A stretch of DNA of 10,294 nt from Bacteroidota bacterium (GTDB taxonomy: Bacteria; Bacteroidota; Bacteroidia; Flavobacteriales; Flavobacteriaceae), in NCBI GenBank assembly GCA_009936675.1, contig JAACDY010000039.1:1-10294 (forward strand), written 5' to 3'. Position 1 is the stretch's first letter, and every line of letters starts with the position of its first letter. The translations under genes were made by a program, and so were the position numbers. Of the stretch, positions 1 through 6,452 are shown in pieces. The notes beneath the pieces were generated by a model. That model was not told the DNA's origin and ran no database searches. It saw only the letters and a list, made by a program, of their open reading frames with translations.

Positions 1-443
1 ACAACAGAACTCATATGGATCAAAGAACCGGATTTTTGTTTTAAAAAAGTACGCTGAATGGCTTTGGTCATATTGAAAACCGATTTGAGGTTCACTTCAA
101 TCACCTGATCAAAGTCCTCCTCCGAAATTCGCATCAGCAAATTGTCCTTGGTGATTCCTGCATTATTGACCAAAATATCAACACTATCAAATTCTACTAA
201 AACCTTATCTACTAGTGCTTGAGCCTCTCCAAAATCGGCGGCATTACTCTGGTAAGATTTTGCTTTCACACCCAACTCATTCAATTCTTTTTCCAAGGAT
301 TGAGCGGCTTCAACGGAGCTGCTGTAGGTAAAAGCCACATTGCACCCATTGCGTGCAAAGGTTTGGGCAATGCCTCTACCAATCCCACGGGTAGCCCCCG
401 TAATAATCGCTGTTTTGTTTTCCAGTAATTTACTCATATCCAT
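1..443 (-). CDS. fabG: 3-oxoacyl-ACP reductase FabG, N-terminal part (cut by left window edge)
   Basis: Short-chain dehydrogenase/reductase that reduces 3-oxoacyl-ACP to (3R)-hydroxyacyl-ACP with NADPH in cytoplasmic fatty-acid elongation. The first 147 residues are present; the family is usually about 248 aa, so roughly 100 are missing. Visible motifs are the Rossmann glycine motif TGATRGIG (residues 15-22), NNAG (93-96), the tetrad Asn in EVNLKSVF (N118), and HMSSVV at the very end, where the second Ser (S146) matches the catalytic Ser. The catalytic YxxxK lies outside the window. The ATG at 443 directly follows the sucD stop (TAAATG); a second in-frame ATG at 437 is an equally good start. 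FabG rather than another SDR is chosen from overall similarity and from fabZ/lpx genes in the same gene run. A generic SDR oxidoreductase remains possible. Confidence 0.88.
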   Translation of the reverse strand, partial: MDMSKLLENKTAIITGATRGIGRGIAQTFARNGCNVAFTYSSSVEAAQSLEKELNELGVKAKSYQSNAADFGEAQALVDKVLVEFDSVDILVNNAGITKDNLLMRISEEDFDQVIEVNLKSVFNMTKAIQRTFLKQKSGSLIHMSSV

Positions 444-1316
444 TTATGCTAAGACTTCTGCAACTTTTTTACCGATCTCCGCTGGAGAGTCGACCACATG
501 TATTCCACAAGACCTCATGATACTTTTTTTGGCTTCGGCGGTATCGTCTTTTCCACCTACGATAGCACCGGCATGACCCATGGTTCTTCCTTTGGGAGCA
601 GTTTCTCCTGCAATAAAACCAATAACGGGTTTTTGATTACCATTGTCCTTAATCCAATGGGCTGCATCAGACTCTAACTGACCTCCAATTTCGCCAATGA
701 CTACTATTGCTTCCGTTTCTGGATCATTCATAAAAAGTTCTACCGCATCTCTGGTAGTGGTCCCAATAATAGGATCCCCTCCTATTCCAATGGCTGTCGT
801 AATTCCCAATCCCTCTCTGACGACTTGATCGGCAGCCTCATAGGTCAAGGTTCCTGATTTTGAGACAATTCCGACATTTCCTTTTTTGAAAACAAAACCG
901 GGCATGATACCCACTTTGGCCTCTTCGGGAGTAATAACGCCGGGACAATTGGGCCCAATCAATGTGCAATTTCTTTTCTTAATATAATCAGAGACTTTTG
1001 ACATATCTGCAACGGGGATTCCTTCAGTTATTGCAATAATGACTTTGATTCCTGCCTCTGCAGCTTCTTTTATGGCGTCGGCAGCAAATGCTGGGGGAAC
1101 AAAGATTATAGAGGTGTCTGCCTGAACTTCTTTTACAGCCTGTGCAACTGAATTGAAGACTGGCCGGTCCAAATGGGTCTGACCTCCTTTTCCTGGAGTA
1201 ACACCACCTACCACATTGCTTCCATAGGCGATCATTTGTTCGGCGTGGAAGGTTCCCTCACTACCTGTAAAACCTTGTACAATAATTTTAGATTGCTTAT
1301 TGACTAATACACTCAT
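444..1316 (-). CDS. sucD: Succinyl-CoA synthetase (succinate-CoA ligase), alpha subunit
   Basis: Alpha subunit of the TCA-cycle enzyme that interconverts succinyl-CoA and succinate with substrate-level phosphorylation of ADP or GDP. It binds CoA and carries the phosphohistidine. The 290-aa length is the family norm. Motifs seen: the CoA-binding loop GFTGSEG (residues 5 to 8 and on), VGGVTPGKGG (36-45), GPNCPGVITP (121-130), SKSGTLTYEA (152-161), GIGGDPIIGT (177-186), and GHAGAIVGG (247-255), in which H248 is the active-site His. The beta subunit gene sucC is not in this window, so the two subunits are encoded apart here. It lies 55 bp downstream of efp and abuts fabG. The start is the ATG at 1314-1316, which gives the expected N-terminus; no Shine-Dalgarno sequence is visible, only an A-rich stretch. 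Confidence 0.97.
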   Translation of the reverse strand: MSVLVNKQSKIIVQGFTGSEGTFHAEQMIAYGSNVVGGVTPGKGGQTHLDRPVFNSVAQAVKEVQADTSIIFVPPAFAADAIKEAAEAGIKVIIAITEGIPVADMSKVSDYIKKRNCTLIGPNCPGVITPEEAKVGIMPGFVFKKGNVGIVSKSGTLTYEAADQVVREGLGITTAIGIGGDPIIGTTTRDAVELFMNDPETEAIVVIGEIGGQLESDAAHWIKDNGNQKPVIGFIAGETAPKGRTMGHAGAIVGGKDDTAEAKKSIMRSCGIHVVDSPAEIGKKVAEVLA

Positions 1317-1342
1317 TGCGTTTTATTGCTTTTTTTAAATGT

Positions 1343-1358
1343 TACAAATGGGTTTGTA
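1343..1358. repeat. Perfect 6-bp inverted repeat in the efp-sucD gap
   Basis: TACAAA, four-base spacer TGGG, then TTTGTA, in the 55-bp gap upstream of sucD. The arms are A/T-rich, so an RNA hairpin would be weak. There is no U-tract right after it on the minus strand, so it does not look like an intrinsic terminator. It could be an operator-like site or chance. Confidence 0.4.
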
Positions 1359-1371
1359 GGTTAATGATGGG

Positions 1372-1938
1372 TTATTCTTTAATTCTTTCTTGGTAATTCC
1401 CTTTGACAGTATCCACCTTTATTTTGTCACCTTCATTAATGAACAAAGGTACGTTGATTTTGGCACCAGTCTCTACAGTGGCAGGCTTGGTAGCATTGGT
1501 TGCAGTATTTCCCTTAACACCTGGTTCGGTATGGGTTATTTCCAAAACCACACTGGCAGGCATATCGACCGAAAGGGGTAAACCATCCTCAGTATTGATG
1601 GAAATACTCACAATCTCGCCTTCTTTCATTAGCCCGGGATTGTCTATGGAATTTTTATTGACAACAATTTGATTATAATCATCTACATTCATAAAGTTAT
1701 AGTCGTCTCCCTCCCCGTACAAGTATTGAAATTTATTGGTTTCGACTCGAATTTCATCAATTTTGTGCCCTGACGAAAAAGTATTGTCAACTACCTTACC
1801 TGAGGTAACACTTTTTAGCTTTGTTCTCACAAAAGCAGGGCCCTTGCCCGGCTTTACATGGAGAAATTCTACAATCTTGTAAATGTCATTATTGAATTTG
1901 ATGCACAATCCTTTTCTGATGTCTGACGTAGATGCCAT
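1372..1938 (-). CDS. efp: Translation elongation factor P (EF-P)
   Basis: EF-P binds between the P and E sites of the ribosome and rescues stalls at consecutive prolines. The 188-aa length and three-domain layout are standard. The N-terminal KOW-like domain (about 1-65) contains the loop KPGKGPAF, with K32 at the position that is post-translationally modified in many EF-Ps. The middle OB domain holds YNFMNVDDYNQ (about 80-90). The C-terminal OB domain contains VVLEITHTEPGVKGNTA (about 130-146) and an ETGAKINVPLFI segment typical of EF-P. No modification enzyme (EpmA/EpmB, EarP, YmfI) is encoded in this window, so the modification state cannot be inferred. The gene starts 10 bp after lpxA and is probably co-transcribed with it. 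The start ATG is at 1936-1938. Confidence 0.97.
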   Translation of the reverse strand: MASTSDIRKGLCIKFNNDIYKIVEFLHVKPGKGPAFVRTKLKSVTSGKVVDNTFSSGHKIDEIRVETNKFQYLYGEGDDYNFMNVDDYNQIVVNKNSIDNPGLMKEGEIVSISINTEDGLPLSVDMPASVVLEITHTEPGVKGNTATNATKPATVETGAKINVPLFINEGDKIKVDTVKGNYQERIKE

Positions 1939-1948
1939 AGGGTTTATT

Positions 1949-2734
1949 TTAGCTTTTTTGGAAATAACCTTTCATGATTCCTCTTTGTGAATTTCTGATG
2001 AATTGTAAAATTTCATCTCTTTCAGGAGAGGCTACCATTTCAGCTTCTATGATATCAACAGCTTGGCTGTTGTTTAATTTTTTTTGATATAAGTTTCTGT
2101 AAATATTCTGAATTTCTGTAATTTTTTCGGAGGTAAACCCTCTTCTTCTGAGTCCAACAGAATTGATGCCCACATAAGAAAGAGGCTCACGGGCAGCTTT
2201 GACATAGGGTGGCACATCCTTCCTGACCAGTGAACCACCAGCAATAAAGGCGTGATCACCAATGGTTGAGAACTGATGAACTGCCACCAATCCTGCCAAG
2301 ATAACGTGGTTGCCAATGGTAATATGTCCCGCCAAAGTACTGTTGTTAGAAAAAATACAATTGTCCCCAACAAAACAGTCATGGGCAATGTGGCAATAGG
2401 CCATGATCAAACAATTGTCTCCTATCTTGGTGAGTTGTCGGTCGGAAGTACCTCTGTTAATGGTTACACATTCTCTGATGGTGGTATTATCTCCAATAAC
2501 AGCCAAGGTGTCTTCCCCTTTAAATTTTAAATCTTGAGGCATTGCTGCAATAACAGCCCCTGGAAAGATGTTACAATTTTTACCTATTCTGGCTCCTTCC
2601 ATGATGGTAACATTGGAACCAATCCAAGTCCCTTCACCTATTTCCACATTGTTATCGATAGTAGTAAACGGTTCAATTACTACATTTTTGGCTACTTTAG
2701 CCTCGGGATGAATGTAAGCTAAGGGTTGTTTCAT
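1949..2734 (-). CDS. lpxA: UDP-N-acetylglucosamine O-acyltransferase LpxA
   Basis: First step of lipid A synthesis: transfers (R)-3-hydroxyacyl from ACP to the 3-OH of UDP-GlcNAc in the cytoplasm. The 261-aa protein has the expected left-handed beta-helix made of hexapeptide repeats ([I/V]GxNxx type, roughly residues 10-185), with the signature YCHIAHDCFVGDNC, where H118 corresponds to the catalytic His125 of E. coli LpxA. The C-terminal helical domain (about 190-261) includes GLRRRGF. It starts only 5 bp after the lpxC-fabZ stop, so it is very likely co-transcribed and perhaps translationally coupled. The order lpxD, lpxC-fabZ, lpxA supports the assignment. LpxA is separated from its homologue LpxD by the IAHDC motif and the C-terminal helices. 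Confidence 0.97.
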   Translation of the reverse strand: MKQPLAYIHPEAKVAKNVVIEPFTTIDNNVEIGEGTWIGSNVTIMEGARIGKNCNIFPGAVIAAMPQDLKFKGEDTLAVIGDNTTIRECVTINRGTSDRQLTKIGDNCLIMAYCHIAHDCFVGDNCIFSNNSTLAGHITIGNHVILAGLVAVHQFSTIGDHAFIAGGSLVRKDVPPYVKAAREPLSYVGINSVGLRRRGFTSEKITEIQNIYRNLYQKKLNNSQAVDIIEAEMVASPERDEILQFIRNSQRGIMKGYFQKS

Positions 2735-2739
2735 TAAAA

Positions 2740-4146
2740 TTATTTTCGTTTGATGATTTGTGCCATGAGTTCACCTTCAGTTGTTAGGTTTCCGTTGGCA
2801 AAGATCATTCCTCTCATATGACAAATACCTCTTCTGATGGGGGATATCAATTCCAATTTAAACAGTAGCGTGTCACCGGGCTTAACAGGTCTTTTAAATT
2901 TAACATTATCCATTTTCATAAACAGGGTAATGTAGTTTTCAGGGTCGGGAACAGTATTGAGCAAAAGCACTCCTCCAGCTTGAGCCATGGCTTCAATTTG
3001 CAAAACACCAGGCATTACTGGTGCACCAGGAAAATGCCCAACAAAAAAGGGCTCATTCATGGTAACATTTTTAAGACCAACAACGTGGGTCTCCGAAAGC
3101 TCAAATATTTTATCTACTAGAAGAAATGGAGGGCGGTGGGGCAACATTTTGATGATATCGTTGGCATCCATCAACGGTTCCGCATTCAGATCAACTTTGG
3201 GGGCATTCTGTCGGCGTTCTTGCTTGATGATTTGAGAAAGTTTTCTAGAAAAATCAGCATTTACTTTATGCCCTGGCTTATGAGCAATGACTTTACCCCT
3301 TATGGGTACTCCCACTAGTGCCAGATCCCCTATAACGTCCAAAAGTTTATGACGAGCAGCTTCATTGGAAAAATGAAGGCTAAGGTTGTCCAATATTCCA
3401 TTGGGTTGCACAGCGATATTGTCTTTACCGAAAGCTTCTTTCAGACGATCCATATTGCTCTCAGAGAGGGGCTTGTCTACATAAACAATGGCATTATTCA
3501 AATCTCCTCCTTTGATCAGTCCGTTATCCAATAGTGTTTCCAGTTCGTGTAAAAAACTAAAAGTTCTGGAGGGAGCTATCGTATCCTTAAAATCAGTGAG
3601 GGTGTCCAATGATGCATTTTGAGTACCCAAAACTTTGGTTTCGAAGTCAACCATAGTAGTAACTTGGTACTCGTCGGAGGGAATTAAGGTGATTTCACTT
3701 CCTGATTCTTCGTCTTTGTAAGTAATCAGATCGGTTACTACATACTCTTCCCTCTGTTTGTTTTGTCCTATAATACCAACTGACTCAATGGCCTCAACAA
3801 AAAATTTGGAGGATCCATCCATGATCGGTGACTCAGCTGAATCGAGTTCGATATAACAATTGTCAACACCCATCCCTACCAATGCGGCCAAGACGTGTTC
3901 TGAGGTTTGGACTTTGGTGCCGTCTTTTTCTAGATTGGTACCACGATCGGTATTGGTCACATAGTGAATGTCTGCAGGTATTTCGACAGGAGGGTTTAAA
4001 TCTGTCCTGACAAAAACATAACCTGTATCTTCAGGAGCGGGCCTAAAGGTGAGCTTTACGGTTTCACCAGTATGGAGTCCAACGCCTTCCAGAGTAACCC
4101 TATCTTTAAGGGTTCTTTGGTTTAATTTTTTTTTGTCATAGGTCAA
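2740..4146 (-). CDS. lpxC-fabZ: Bifunctional LpxC deacetylase / FabZ hydroxyacyl-ACP dehydratase
   Basis: A 468-aa fusion characteristic of Bacteroidota. The LpxC part (about 1-310) removes the N-acetyl group of UDP-3-O-acyl-GlcNAc, the committed lipid A step. It shows GVGLHTGE (21-28), SEHVLAAL with zinc ligand H83 and neighbouring E82, ARHKLLDVIGD with zinc ligands H266 and D270, and the general acid H293 in AHKPGHKVN. The FabZ part (about 325-468) dehydrates 3-hydroxyacyl-ACP: LPHRPPFLLVDKI (335-347), GHFPGAPVMPGV with catalytic H371, and E385 in QIEAMAQAGG. Both active sites look intact. The start is uncertain. The only in-frame start near the expected N-terminus is TTG at 4144-4146, which overlaps lpxD by 11 bp. 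The ATG at 4137-4139, overlapping the lpxD stop as ATGA, is out of frame and reads MTKKN-stop. If one base were gained in the A9 run it would read MTKKKLNQRTL, continuous with this protein. Confidence 0.95.
   Translation of the reverse strand: MTYDKKKLNQRTLKDRVTLEGVGLHTGETVKLTFRPAPEDTGYVFVRTDLNPPVEIPADIHYVTNTDRGTNLEKDGTKVQTSEHVLAALVGMGVDNCYIELDSAESPIMDGSSKFFVEAIESVGIIGQNKQREEYVVTDLITYKDEESGSEITLIPSDEYQVTTMVDFETKVLGTQNASLDTLTDFKDTIAPSRTFSFLHELETLLDNGLIKGGDLNNAIVYVDKPLSESNMDRLKEAFGKDNIAVQPNGILDNLSLHFSNEAARHKLLDVIGDLALVGVPIRGKVIAHKPGHKVNADFSRKLSQIIKQERRQNAPKVDLNAEPLMDANDIIKMLPHRPPFLLVDKIFELSETHVVGLKNVTMNEPFFVGHFPGAPVMPGVLQIEAMAQAGGVLLLNTVPDPENYITLFMKMDNVKFKRPVKPGDTLLFKLELISPIRRGICHMRGMIFANGNLTTEGELMAQIIKRK
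4126..4134 (-). other. A9 homopolymer at the lpxC-fabZ start, candidate slippage site or sequence error
   Basis: On the minus strand the sequence reads CTATGAC, then nine A, then TTAAACC. The ATG here overlaps the lpxD TGA. From that ATG the codons are ATG ACA AAA AAA AAT TAA, a dead end. The LpxC frame uses the same run as three AAA codons offset by one. A -1 ribosomal slip, transcriptional addition of one A, or a true run of ten A would join the ATG to LpxC. The run itself is directly seen; its function is inferred. Confidence 0.4.
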
Positions 4147-5158
4147 GTTTCTTAACGATTCGGTTTATTTCTTTAACAATGTTAGGTAGATTTTTAAAAT
4201 AGACATAGGATTTGTTGTAATCATTATAGGAGAATGCTGGAGTACCCTGAATGACAGCATTGTCTTTAATACTGCTGATCACACCTGATTGACCTTGAAT
4301 TTTTACATTATCTCCGATATTGATATGGCCCACAATTCCTACCTGACCTCCAATAACACAATTTTTACCAATTTTGGACGATCCTGCGATTCCAGTCTGT
4401 GCTGCAATAACCGTATTCTCCCCTATCTCTACATTGTGAGCAATTTGAATTTGATTGTCAAGTTTGACACCATTGCCTATGGAGGTTACTCCCAAAGTCG
4501 CGCGATCAATGGTTGAATTGGAACCTACTTCAACACGATCTCCCAAAACGACTATTCCCGTTTGGGGTATTTTTTTGTAATTCCCATTTTTTTGTGGTGC
4601 AAAACCAAATCCGTCCGAGCCAATAACAGTTCCACTGTGGATTACACAATTGTCACCTACAATAGAATCTTCTAATATTTTTGCCCCGGCAAATACAATG
4701 GTACCCGCCCCTATACTGACATTGCTGCCGATATAAACTTGAGGGTAAATTTTTACATCGTCTCCGATCTCGGCATCTTCTTGAATACATGTCATATTCC
4801 CAACGAAACAGTTTTTTCCCATTTTAACAGAAGGGTCAATTTCAGCAGATTTAGCAATTCCTGATTTGGTAGTTTTTGCCTTGTTGTAGTAATCCAAAAG
4901 AATAGTAAAAGAATCATACGCATTGTTGACCCTCACTAATGTGGTGGACAGATCATCTTCAGCAATAAAATCCTGATTGACAATGGTTACCGAAGCTTGC
5001 GTTTTATAAATGAATGGAGTGTATTTTGGATTGGATAAAAATGTAAGCGAACCTTTTTGAGCTTCTTCAATTTTTGAAAGTTGAAAAACCTCAGCATTAG
5101 GGTCGCCTTCTACAGTCCCTTCTAATTGAGTAGCGATTTGTTGAGCTGTAAATTTCAT
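4136..5158 (-). CDS. lpxD: UDP-3-O-acylglucosamine N-acyltransferase LpxD
   Basis: Third acylation-pathway enzyme of lipid A synthesis: adds (R)-3-hydroxyacyl from ACP to the 2-amino group of UDP-3-O-acyl-glucosamine. The 340-aa length is normal. The N-terminal uridine-binding domain (about 1-100) is followed by a hexapeptide-repeat left-handed beta-helix (about 105-315). SDGFGFAP (181-188) is typical of LpxD, and IQIAHNVEIGENT carries H241, which matches the catalytic His239 of E. coli LpxD. A short helical tail ends the protein (FKNLPNIVKEINRI). The start ATG at 5156-5158 lies 5 bp from a candidate -7 promoter element in the 19-bp gap after the HD gene. The 3' end overlaps the start of lpxC-fabZ, so coupling of the two is likely. 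Confidence 0.97.
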   Translation of the reverse strand: MKFTAQQIATQLEGTVEGDPNAEVFQLSKIEEAQKGSLTFLSNPKYTPFIYKTQASVTIVNQDFIAEDDLSTTLVRVNNAYDSFTILLDYYNKAKTTKSGIAKSAEIDPSVKMGKNCFVGNMTCIQEDAEIGDDVKIYPQVYIGSNVSIGAGTIVFAGAKILEDSIVGDNCVIHSGTVIGSDGFGFAPQKNGNYKKIPQTGIVVLGDRVEVGSNSTIDRATLGVTSIGNGVKLDNQIQIAHNVEIGENTVIAAQTGIAGSSKIGKNCVIGGQVGIVGHINIGDNVKIQGQSGVISSIKDNAVIQGTPAFSYNDYNKSYVYFKNLPNIVKEINRIVKKLDL

Positions 5159-5163
5159 TGCTG

Positions 5164-5171
5164 CAAAAATA
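5164..5171 (-). promoter_or_regulatory. Candidate Bacteroidota -7 element upstream of lpxD
   Basis: TATTTTTG matches TAnnTTTG exactly and continues as TTTGCA. It sits in the 19-bp gap between the HD gene stop and the lpxD start, 5 bp before the ATG, so a transcript from it would have almost no leader. I see no TTG -33 element at a suitable distance. The motif is short and A/T-rich, so chance is possible. Confidence 0.35.
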
Positions 5172-5177
5172 TGAAAT

Positions 5178-6407
5178 TTAAGTTAGATGTCTATTCCTAG
5201 GAAAACATAAAAAATACTTCTGCTGAATGCGCGAAAGTTCTTCTGAATCAAAAAAAGCATCTGCCTCACTTAGTTCTTTCATTTTTCCATTTTTACTCAA
5301 TATCCATATTTGTTTGTCCTGAGGAACGTAGGTCTGATTGGAAACCGCTCCGGTAAAGACAAAATAAGGGTAATCTTCTTCAGCAAAGCCAAAGTTTTTC
5401 AATCGCTGATGTTTACGCGCTACTGCTTCGGGCTCAAATGGTTGATCTTGAACTTTTATTTTTAATAACCTCCTGTTCAACAGCATATTAGAAAGCTTAG
5501 ACAATACCTTGTCCGCATCATTTTCCCACGATTTTAGCCCTTGAATTATGTCAGAATCATCCAAAAGGAGAAAATTCTCAAGTTGGATATCGGTAGGATG
5601 AGTATTCACATCATTGCGTGACAAAAAATAGGCCAAAGGCTCAGACGCCAATGGTTGAACTCCATTTTGGTTACAAAAACGAACCCTTTCCAATATTCTG
5701 GACAGTAAAAACTCAGCGGAAAGGCTTGTTTTGTGTAAATATACTTGCCAATACATCAGTCTTCTGGCCATTAGAAACTTTTCTATGGAATAAATACTCT
5801 TTTCCTCAAAAGCCAATTGATCATCTACCACCACCATCATTTCAATAATTCGCTTGCTGTTGATATTACCCTCGGTGGCGCCAGAGTAAAAGCTATCTCG
5901 CTTGAGGTAATCCATACGATCCAAATCGATCTGACCTACGATGAGTTGATGCATGAATTTTCTTTTGTATTGATTAGTGAAAATGGCAATGGGCAGATCC
6001 AAGGCTCCTTTAAATTCATCATTCAACTTCTTCATCACTTCGAGCGAAATTTCCTCATGCATGACCTTTCCTGCCAAAAGAGCCTCTGTCGTATGCGAAA
6101 AAGGACCATGTCCAATGTCGTGTAACAATATGGCCAGTTGCATAGCCTCTGCCTCTTCACCGCTGATCTCAACCCCTTTCTTTCTCAATACTTCAATAAC
6201 CTCTTGCATCAAATGCATGGCACCTAGGGCATGTTCAAATCGTGTGTGATGTGCCCCAGGATAGACATAACAAGAAAAACCCATTTGTGAAATCCTCCTC
6301 AAACGTTGAAACCAAGGGTGAGAAATTACCTCAAAAATTAATGGAGAACGGATACCAATAAATCCGTAAATTGGGTCATTCAGAAGGGTTACCTTTTTTG
6401 TTTTCAA
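5178..6407 (-). CDS. HD-domain phosphohydrolase (dNTPase/SAMHD1-like family)
   Basis: A 409-aa cytoplasmic metal-dependent phosphohydrolase of the HD superfamily, in the branch related to dGTPases and SAMHD1; its substrate here is unknown. Seen from the chosen start: NDPIYGFIGI (10-19) and HPWFQRLRRISQMG (30-43), both typical N-terminal motifs of this branch; HTRFEHALGAMHLM with metal ligand H59; LLHDIGHGPFSH with the HD pair H96/D97; and GQIDLDRMDYLKRD (158-171) with the downstream Asp ligand, D161 or D163. All expected metal ligands are present. The frame stays open upstream as far as 6515 but has only TTG starts there, and that part is antisense to the porX start. The TTG at 6405-6407 is chosen because it gives the short MKTKKVTLLNDP N-terminus usual for the family and lies 17 bp after a good -7 element. 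It is divergent from porX and upstream of the lpx genes. Confidence 0.85.
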   Translation of the reverse strand: MKTKKVTLLNDPIYGFIGIRSPLIFEVISHPWFQRLRRISQMGFSCYVYPGAHHTRFEHALGAMHLMQEVIEVLRKKGVEISGEEAEAMQLAILLHDIGHGPFSHTTEALLAGKVMHEEISLEVMKKLNDEFKGALDLPIAIFTNQYKRKFMHQLIVGQIDLDRMDYLKRDSFYSGATEGNINSKRIIEMMVVVDDQLAFEEKSIYSIEKFLMARRLMYWQVYLHKTSLSAEFLLSRILERVRFCNQNGVQPLASEPLAYFLSRNDVNTHPTDIQLENFLLLDDSDIIQGLKSWENDADKVLSKLSNMLLNRRLLKIKVQDQPFEPEAVARKHQRLKNFGFAEEDYPYFVFTGAVSNQTYVPQDKQIWILSKNGKMKELSEADAFFDSEELSRIQQKYFLCFPRNRHLT

Positions 6408-6424
6408 AATTGCTAATCTAACTG

Positions 6425-6452
6425 CAAAGATATACAATATGACTCCAATCAA
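6425..6452 (-). promoter_or_regulatory. Candidate Bacteroidota promoter of the HD-domain gene
   Basis: TATCTTTG at 6425-6432 is an exact match to the -7 motif TAnnTTTG, extended to TTTGCA. A TTG at 6450-6452 (part of TTTTG) lies 17 bp upstream, close to the usual -33 spacing. The -33 part falls inside the first codons of porX, which starts at 6439 on the other strand. The distance to the chosen TTG start is 17 bp. Confidence 0.5.

Noticed and set aside
2074..2388. A 104-aa open frame on the minus strand inside lpxA
   Set aside because: It is another frame of lpxA, which has an intact active site and full length. The alternative product has Trp/Leu-rich low-information content.
5817..6249. 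Overlapping plus-strand open frames inside the HD-domain gene
   Set aside because: Antisense shadows of a gene with intact HD motifs; no promoter or family resemblance.
6390..6397. TACCTTTT as a porX promoter -7 element
   Set aside because: Last base mismatches TAnnTTTG, the TTG upstream is at 16 bp, and the distance to porX is 41 bp. Too weak to list as a feature.
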